A stretch of DNA of 64,000 bases from Alphaproteobacteria bacterium HGW-Alphaproteobacteria-7. GTDB taxonomy: Bacteria; Pseudomonadota; Alphaproteobacteria; Sphingomonadales; Sphingomonadaceae. The translations under genes and the position numbers were made by a program. The notes beneath the pieces were generated by a model. That model was not told the DNA's origin, searched no databases, and was given only the letters and a program-made list of their open reading frames with translations. The stretch's first letter is position 1, and each line of letters starts with the position of its first letter. The stretch covers positions 1 to 64,000 of the forward strand of contig PHEB01000007.1 in the NCBI GenBank assembly GCA_002842735.1. The letters are read 5' to 3'. Shown in pieces: positions 58,989 through 64,000 of the stretch.

Positions 58989-60968
58989 ATGCCCTCCTCG
59001 CCATTTGCAGATCCCGACGCCGAATGGCAGCCGCGTCTTGCGCTGGGGGTCACCGGCCACCGCGCCACCAATCCTGCATTTTCCGCGAATAGCGCAGCGA
59101 TCACGGATGCGCTGGCCGGTCTGTTCGCACGGATCGAGGGGATCGCGGCAGGCCTTCGCGGCAATCAGGGCGCGGTGCGACTGCACAGCCTGCTGGTTGA
59201 CGGCACCGATCAGGTGGCTGGCGAACTGGCGCTGGCGCGCGGGTGGGAACTGGTGGTGCCGATGCCGTTCGGGGCCGATCTCAACCTTGCGATCAACGCC
59301 CATCCGACGACCCCGGCCGATGCCGCCGCGCTATGCCGTGGGCAGCCGGCCGCCGATCCGCAGGTGGAGGCGCATGCCGCTGCAATCCGGTCGATCACGG
59401 CGCGCGCGCATCTGTTCGAACTGGCCGATCGCGATGCGCAGATTGAAACGCTGTTGCTGGCGACCCTCACCAACCCGCAAGACCGCGACGCGGCCCGCTC
59501 CTATGAGGCGCTTGTTTCGGGCAATGTCGCGCTCGCCGGGCGGGTGATGATCGAACGCACCGATCTTGTGGTCGCGGTGTGGGATGGCAAGATCGCCAAT
59601 CTGCCGGGCGGCACCGGCCACACGATCATCAGCGCGCTGGAAATGGGCACCCCGGTGTTGCTGATCGATCCGACCGCGCCGCAAGAATGGTCGATCCTGA
59701 CCCGGCCAGAGGAGCTTGGGCATCCCGAACGCAACAACGCCCCCGATGCGGTGCGACAGGCGCGGCTTGAGGCGACCATTCGCGCCGCGATGGTGGCGCA
59801 AGGTTGGCACCCGCAGGGGCCAAGGCGCGAACACTGGCGCGCCCGCTCCAGCTTCGCCTTCAGTCTCTATCGCCTGATCGAGCGGGTGTTTGGCGAAGGC
59901 ACCCTGATCCCCGGCCGGATGCGGATCGAATACGAGGCACCCGATGCCATCAGCACCGGCAGTGCAGCCGGTTTGCTGGCGGCGGCTGAGGCGGCACCGG
60001 GCGCAGACCCTCTGCTCGTAGCGCGGCTGCGCGGAGTGTTGCTGCCCATGTTCGCCCGGGCTGATGGCATCGCCAGCCGTCTTTCCGATGCCTATCGCAG
60101 CGGCATGTGCGTCAACTTCGTGCTCGCCGCGTTGGCTGTGATCATCGGCCTTGCCTTCTACCCGTTCGGCCTCGCGGAGGTGAAATGGGTGTTTGCTTCG
60201 GCCGAACTGCTGCTGCTGGCGGGGATTCTGGTCATCACGCTTGCCGGATCGCGCCTTGGCTGGCACCGGCGCTGGTTCGAAATGCGGCGGGTTGCCGAAT
60301 ATCTGCGTCATGCGCCCGGCCTGCTGCTGCTCGGCGTGTCACGCCCGACGGGGCGCTGGCCACGAAAAGGCGGGCGTGGGCACGAAGCCGAATGGCCCGA
60401 ACATTTCGCTCGCCACGCGCTGCGTGAAGCCGGTCTGCCCCGCATACGTCTGACCCGCGCCTATCTGCGCGCCTGCCTTGAAGGAGTAGTGCTTCCCCAT
60501 GTCGCGGCCCAGCGCGCCTATCATGAGGTCAAGGCCGCGCGGCTGGAGCGCGTTCACCACCGGCTTGACCGGTTGGCGGGGGCCAGCTTTCTGCTCGCGG
60601 TAATTTCGGTTCTGGCCTATCTGCTGCTCAAATCCGCGGGACTCGCGGGCGCGGCACCCACAGCCTGGGCGAGCGACCTTTCGCCGCTCTTCACCTTCTT
60701 TGGCGTCGCTTTGCCGACCCTCGGCGCGAATATCGCCGGGGTGCGCTATTTCGGCGATTTCGAGCGGTTCGGGGCGATTTCGCGCGCGGCGGCGGAACGG
60801 TTGGGTGAGGTCGAAACGCGCATCGGGTTGCTGTTGTCGGGCACCGACACGGCGCTCAGCTATGAAGCCGCCGCCGAACTCCTGCACGCGGTGGATGATG
60901 CGGTGGTGGGTGAAATCGAAAGCTGGCAGGCCGTTTTCGGCGCGAAGCACCTTGCGCTTCCGGCCTGA
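58989..60968 (+). CDS. SLOG-domain protein with four membrane helices
   Basis: This is a 659-residue protein. The N-terminal ~275 residues form a Rossmann-like SLOG domain: LGVTGHR at residues 19-25, LVDGTDQVAGELALARG, RTDLVVAVWDGK at 190-201 and GGTGHTIISALEMGTPVLLID at 207-227. The C-terminal half has two pairs of helices (~374-392 and 401-419; ~530-548 and 565-585) flanked by basic helical stretches, resembling the SLOG-associated two-helix membrane effectors (SLATT type). Such proteins are predicted to sense a nucleotide and disturb the membrane. The ATG at 58989 has AAGGAC upstream. It is divergent from the protease gene. Confidence 0.75.
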   Translation: MPSSPFADPDAEWQPRLALGVTGHRATNPAFSANSAAITDALAGLFARIEGIAAGLRGNQGAVRLHSLLVDGTDQVAGELALARGWELVVPMPFGADLNLAINAHPTTPADAAALCRGQPAADPQVEAHAAAIRSITARAHLFELADRDAQIETLLLATLTNPQDRDAARSYEALVSGNVALAGRVMIERTDLVVAVWDGKIANLPGGTGHTIISALEMGTPVLLIDPTAPQEWSILTRPEELGHPERNNAPDAVRQARLEATIRAAMVAQGWHPQGPRREHWRARSSFAFSLYRLIERVFGEGTLIPGRMRIEYEAPDAISTGSAAGLLAAAEAAPGADPLLVARLRGVLLPMFARADGIASRLSDAYRSGMCVNFVLAALAVIIGLAFYPFGLAEVKWVFASAELLLLAGILVITLAGSRLGWHRRWFEMRRVAEYLRHAPGLLLLGVSRPTGRWPRKGGRGHEAEWPEHFARHALREAGLPRIRLTRAYLRACLEGVVLPHVAAQRAYHEVKAARLERVHHRLDRLAGASFLLAVISVLAYLLLKSAGLAGAAPTAWASDLSPLFTFFGVALPTLGANIAGVRYFGDFERFGAISRAAAERLGEVETRIGLLLSGTDTALSYEAAAELLHAVDDAVVGEIESWQAVFGAKHLALPA

Positions 60969-60995
60969 TCCCGGCGGCTCGCACCCGAAGCGCAA

Positions 60996-61433
60996 GAATC
61001 ATGCGCCCGCGCGTGCAAAAGATTCACGGTTGGATTCGAATGATTCAATCACCATATTTTTCTTCACAGATTCGATTTGGGGGTTGCGCGACGCGCGACT
61101 CAAGCTTGCTCCACGCGTCGCGTGGTCGCGGGCCTCGATCAGACCCGCCCAATCGCAATTTCAGGGTTAATTGCCCGTTGACGGGATTCGCTGTCTGATT
61201 CATCATCTAGTGGTTCGGTGCAAATCGGACCCCCAAACCTTGGTGAACACCCCGCCGCTCTGATCAGAGCACAAGGGAGAGGATTCGCTTCGGTCAAAGG
61301 GTTTTGATGCGCGTCAAAATGCGATCAACAGGTGCGACAACAGGCCCGTTCAGGGATCACCCTGTTGGCAAGTCTGTGGACCGGCCGGTATAGAACAGAA
61401 TTGGAACATAGCCCTTGCGGGGGCTGCCGATTC
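60996..61433. promoter_or_regulatory. GANTC-rich control region of nrdAB
   Basis: Ten GANTC sites lie at 60996, 61021, 61033, 61042, 61069, 61097, 61185, 61197, 61282 and 61429. By simple composition one or two would be expected in 438 nt. GANTC is the target of the cell-cycle methylase CcrM in alphaproteobacteria. A short palindrome CCACGCG-T-CGCGTGG is at 61111-61125. No gene is seen between 60968 and 61455. Confidence 0.65.
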
Positions 61434-61454
61434 GGGGGACAAGTGGGGCAACAG

Positions 61455-63506
61455 ATGGATTTCAAAGCGAGCGATAATGTGCCGGGTGATGTGGTGAACG
61501 AATTGGATGCAGGCACGCCTGCCGAGGCACAAGCGGGGGCCGAGATGTCCGCAGGGGATGAAAAGGCTGTGACCATGGACAAGGCGGATGCCGGATCGGA
61601 AGAACTCATCGCCGCCAAGGCTGGCGAAGCGCTGGCCGGGGCGCTCGCGCAAGCTGGGGCCGAAGCGGCGAAGGGTGCTACCGACAGCAAGAAGGTAAAC
61701 GCCCGCCGCTTTACCGTCGTCACCGATGCATCGCGCGATGCCCGGCTGACCGATTTCGGCAAGGACACGCTGACCGATCGCTATCTGCTGCCCGGTGAGA
61801 ATTATCAGGATCTGTTCGCGCGCGTGGCCGATGCCTATGCCGATGATCAGGCCCACGCCCAGCGGCTGTATGACTACATCTCGAAATTGTGGTTCATGCC
61901 CGCCACTCCGGTGCTGTCAAACGGCGGCACCCACCGCGGCTTGCCGATTTCGTGCTATCTGAACTCGGTTTCGGACAGCCTCGAAGGGATCGTCAACACC
62001 TGGAACGAAAACGTCTGGCTTGCCAGCAAGGGCGGCGGGATCGGCACCTATTGGGGCAATGTCCGCGGGATTGGTGAGCCGGTTGGCCTCAACGGCAAGA
62101 CCAGCGGGATCATCCCGTTTGTGCGCGTCATGGACAGCCTGACGCTGGCGATTTCGCAAGGGTCGCTGCGGCGCGGTTCGGCGGCGTGCTATCTTGATGT
62201 CAGCCACCCGGAAATCGAAGAGTTCCTCGAAATCCGCAAGCCCAGCGGCGATTTCAACCGTAAGGCATTGAACCTGCACCACGGCGTGCTGCTGACCGAT
62301 GAATTCATGGAAGCGGTGCGTGACGGGGCCGAATTTGACCTCAAATCGCCCAAGACCGGCGAAGTGCGCGCCACCGTGGATGCGCGCTCGCTGTTCCAGA
62401 AGCTGGTCGAAACCCGGCTGGCCACGGGTGAACCTTACATCGTGTTCTCCGACACGGTGAACCGCATGATGCCCAAGCATCACCGCGATCTGGGGCTGAA
62501 AGTTTCAACCTCGAACCTGTGCAGCGAAATCACCCTGCCGACCGGGATCGATCACCTCGGCAATGACCGCACAGCGGTGTGCTGTCTGTCGTCGCTGAAC
62601 CTGGAAACCTGGGACGAATGGAACGGCGACAAGCAGTTCATTGAAGACGTGATGCGCTTCCTCGACAACGTGCTGCAGGATTATATCGACCGCGCGCCCG
62701 ACGAAATGGCCCGCGCCAAATATTCTGCCGCGCGCGAACGTTCGGTGGGCCTCGGTGTGATGGGCTTCCACTCCTTCCTGCAGGCCAAGGGCATGGCGTT
62801 CGAAAGCGCGATGGCCAAGGCGATCAACCTGAAGATGTTCAAGCACATCCACGCCAAGGCATCCGAGGCATCAATGCTGCTCGCGCAGGAACGCGGGCCG
62901 TGCCCCGATGCCGCCGACATGGGCGCGATGGAGCGGTTTAGCTGCAAGATGGCCATCGCGCCGACCGCGTCGATCAGCATCATCTGCGGTGGCACGTCAG
63001 CCTGTATCGAGCCGATCCCGGCCAATATCTACACCCACAAGACGCTGTCGGGCAGCTTCATCGTCAAGAACCCCTATCTTGAGAAATTGCTCGAGAAGAA
63101 GTCGAAAAACTCGACCAATGTCTGGAACTCGATCCTTGAACGCGGTGGCAGCGTTCAGCACCTCGATTTCCTCACGCCCGAGGAAAAGGCGGTTTACAAG
63201 ACCAGCTTTGAGATAGACCAGCGCTGGCTGCTCGAATTCGCGGCGGATCGCACGCCCTATATCGATCAGGCGCAGTCGCTGAACCTGTTCATCCCGGCCG
63301 ATGTCGACAAGTGGGATCTGATGATGCTGCATTTTCAGGCGTGGGAACGCGGGATCAAATCGCTCTATTACCTGCGTTCCAAAAGCGTGCAGCGGGCCGG
63401 GTTCGTCGGCGGGGTGGAGGCGGATAACACCAGCGAACTCGCCCGTATCGAACTCGCCGCCGCCGACGGCCCGACCGATTACGAAGAATGCTTAAGCTGC
63501 CAATAG
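61455..63506 (+). CDS. nrdA: Class Ia ribonucleoside-diphosphate reductase, alpha subunit
   Basis: This 683-residue large subunit makes deoxynucleotides. Active-site cysteines are seen in GLPISCYLNSV, NLCSEITLPTG and AVCCLSSLN, the radical-transfer Tyr pair is probably in KSLYYLRS, and the C-terminal redox pair is in EECLSCQ. The catalytic domain begins at RRFTVVTD (~residue 85) without an ATP cone, so overall dATP inhibition may be absent. Residues 1-80 are an Ala/Glu/Asp-rich low-complexity extension. The ATG at 61455 is chosen from GTGGGG upstream and the lack of coding look before it. Confidence 0.95.
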   Translation: MDFKASDNVPGDVVNELDAGTPAEAQAGAEMSAGDEKAVTMDKADAGSEELIAAKAGEALAGALAQAGAEAAKGATDSKKVNARRFTVVTDASRDARLTDFGKDTLTDRYLLPGENYQDLFARVADAYADDQAHAQRLYDYISKLWFMPATPVLSNGGTHRGLPISCYLNSVSDSLEGIVNTWNENVWLASKGGGIGTYWGNVRGIGEPVGLNGKTSGIIPFVRVMDSLTLAISQGSLRRGSAACYLDVSHPEIEEFLEIRKPSGDFNRKALNLHHGVLLTDEFMEAVRDGAEFDLKSPKTGEVRATVDARSLFQKLVETRLATGEPYIVFSDTVNRMMPKHHRDLGLKVSTSNLCSEITLPTGIDHLGNDRTAVCCLSSLNLETWDEWNGDKQFIEDVMRFLDNVLQDYIDRAPDEMARAKYSAARERSVGLGVMGFHSFLQAKGMAFESAMAKAINLKMFKHIHAKASEASMLLAQERGPCPDAADMGAMERFSCKMAIAPTASISIICGGTSACIEPIPANIYTHKTLSGSFIVKNPYLEKLLEKKSKNSTNVWNSILERGGSVQHLDFLTPEEKAVYKTSFEIDQRWLLEFAADRTPYIDQAQSLNLFIPADVDKWDLMMLHFQAWERGIKSLYYLRSKSVQRAGFVGGVEADNTSELARIELAAADGPTDYEECLSCQ

Positions 63507-63576
63507 GCGCGTCCGAATCCGCCGCCTCGCGCGGCCCATTATCTGATATACTGATTCCCTAGCCGGAGATTCCGCC

Positions 63577-64000
63577 ATGTCGCTGCTCGAAGCCCGCTCC
63601 ACCTACAAACCGTTCGAATATCCCTGGGCCTATGATTTCTGGAAGCGCCAGCAACAGATCCACTGGATGCCCGAAGAAGTGCCGCTGGGCGAAGATTGCC
63701 GCGACTGGGCGCAGAAGATCACCGAGAACGAGCGCAACCTGCTCACCCAGATTTTCCGCTTCTTCACCCAGGCCGATGTCGAGGTGCAGAACTGCTATCA
63801 CGAAAATTACGGCCGGGTGTTCAAGCCGACCGAGATCAAGATGATGCTGGCGGCGTTTTCCAACATGGAAACGGTGCACATCGCGGCGTACTCGCACCTG
63901 CTCGACACCATCGGGATGCCCGAAAGCGAATACAGCGCCTTCCTCGAATATGAGGAAATGAAGGACAAGCACGATTTCCTCAATCAGTTCGGGGTCGATA
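63577..64000 (+). CDS. nrdB: Ribonucleoside-diphosphate reductase beta subunit (5' part)
   Basis: This is the first 141 residues of the diiron-tyrosyl radical subunit, cut by the window edge. It begins MSLLEARSTYKPFEYPWAYDFWKRQQQ, with no N-terminal ATP cone either. Metal-ligand regions are visible as ENERNLLTQIFRFFTQADVEVQNCY and NMETVHIAAYSHLLDTIG (E-x-x-H). GGAG lies 10 nt before the ATG. The gap to nrdA is 70 nt, so the two are likely one operon. Confidence 0.94.
   Translation, partial: MSLLEARSTYKPFEYPWAYDFWKRQQQIHWMPEEVPLGEDCRDWAQKITENERNLLTQIFRFFTQADVEVQNCYHENYGRVFKPTEIKMMLAAFSNMETVHIAAYSHLLDTIGMPESEYSAFLEYEEMKDKHDFLNQFGVD

Noticed and set aside
54345-60968. A standard Thoeris defence system
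   Set aside because: The TIR protein has TolB/TPR parts and a membrane helix unlike ThsB, and the SLOG protein has membrane helices instead of the Sir2 domain of ThsA; the genes are also not adjacent. Only a looser signalling link is kept as a hypothesis.
61047-61067. Possible NrdR box before nrdA
   Set aside because: The AT-rich ACCATATTTTT stretch lacks the symmetrical ACAC...GTGT ends, and no second box at the usual spacing is seen.
1-64000. CRISPR array, rRNA, tRNA, transposase or integrase
   Set aside because: No regularly spaced repeats, no tRNA-like cloverleaf or rRNA sequence, and no recombinase-type protein were seen on either strand, so the island at 39.9-54.1 kb has no visible mobility gene.

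Overview
The window looks like chromosomal DNA of a sphingomonad-type alphaproteobacterium (order Sphingomonadales). Supporting signs are high GC, a 41-residue L36, a CC_3452-family secreted protein, UPF0262, DUF4197, a class Ia ribonucleotide reductase without ATP cone, dense operons with 1-4 nt ATGA/GTGA overlaps, and a cluster of GANTC (CcrM) sites before nrdA. The exact genus cannot be fixed from sequence reading alone. I saw no rRNA, tRNA, CRISPR array or transposase.

Region by region. (1) 1-20.0 kb is housekeeping and metabolism: an HxlR regulator divergent from a small secreted protein, a HAD phosphatase, rpmJ, galE, a DUF4136 lipoprotein plus M14 carboxypeptidase, DUF4197, cdd with a degenerate GH25 protein and UPF0262, dnaB, mtnP, a GST, an aldehyde dehydrogenase, an M48 protease, an acyl-CoA dehydrogenase operon (kinase-DUF6285 fusion, ACAD, GIY-YIG protein) and a large TolB-propeller/amidohydrolase protein. 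(2) 20.3-38.1 kb is a compact flagellar locus. On the minus strand it carries sltF-like, flhA and fliA, and flgA-flgM-flgN. On the plus strand it carries flgBCDEFGHIJKL-motAB. A diguanylate cyclase and a second, ExbB/ExbD-like stator pair lie between. Three strong sigma-54 promoter matches (-24 GG/-12 GC with exact spacing) head the three transcription blocks. (3) 38.0-39.5 kb is an arsR-acr3 arsenite module that overlaps the 3' end of motB tail to tail.

(4) 39.9-54.1 kb is a visibly lower-GC catabolic island with two divergent operons. The leftward operon is CitE-type acyl-CoA lyase, SSS transporter with a periplasmic propeller domain, LysR regulator and Tat-exported carboxylesterase. The rightward operon is TonB receptor, ribokinase-family kinase, an unusual TIM-barrel/SUMF1 fusion, a GH127-type arabinofuranosidase and a CaiB-family CoA-transferase. 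Together they suggest uptake and breakdown of a furanoside carrying an esterified hydroxy-dicarboxylic acid. This is inference, and it is the best candidate here for an undescribed pathway.

(5) 54.3-61.0 kb holds a TIR-TolB-TPR membrane protein, a small acidic lipoprotein, a Sel1-repeat/trypsin-like protease broken by an exact 26-bp tandem duplication, and a SLOG-domain protein with four membrane helices. TIR plus SLOG-membrane proteins recall nucleotide-signalling conflict systems such as Thoeris, but the link here is only by neighbourhood. (6) 61.0-64.0 kb is nrdA and the start of nrdB behind a GANTC-rich control region.
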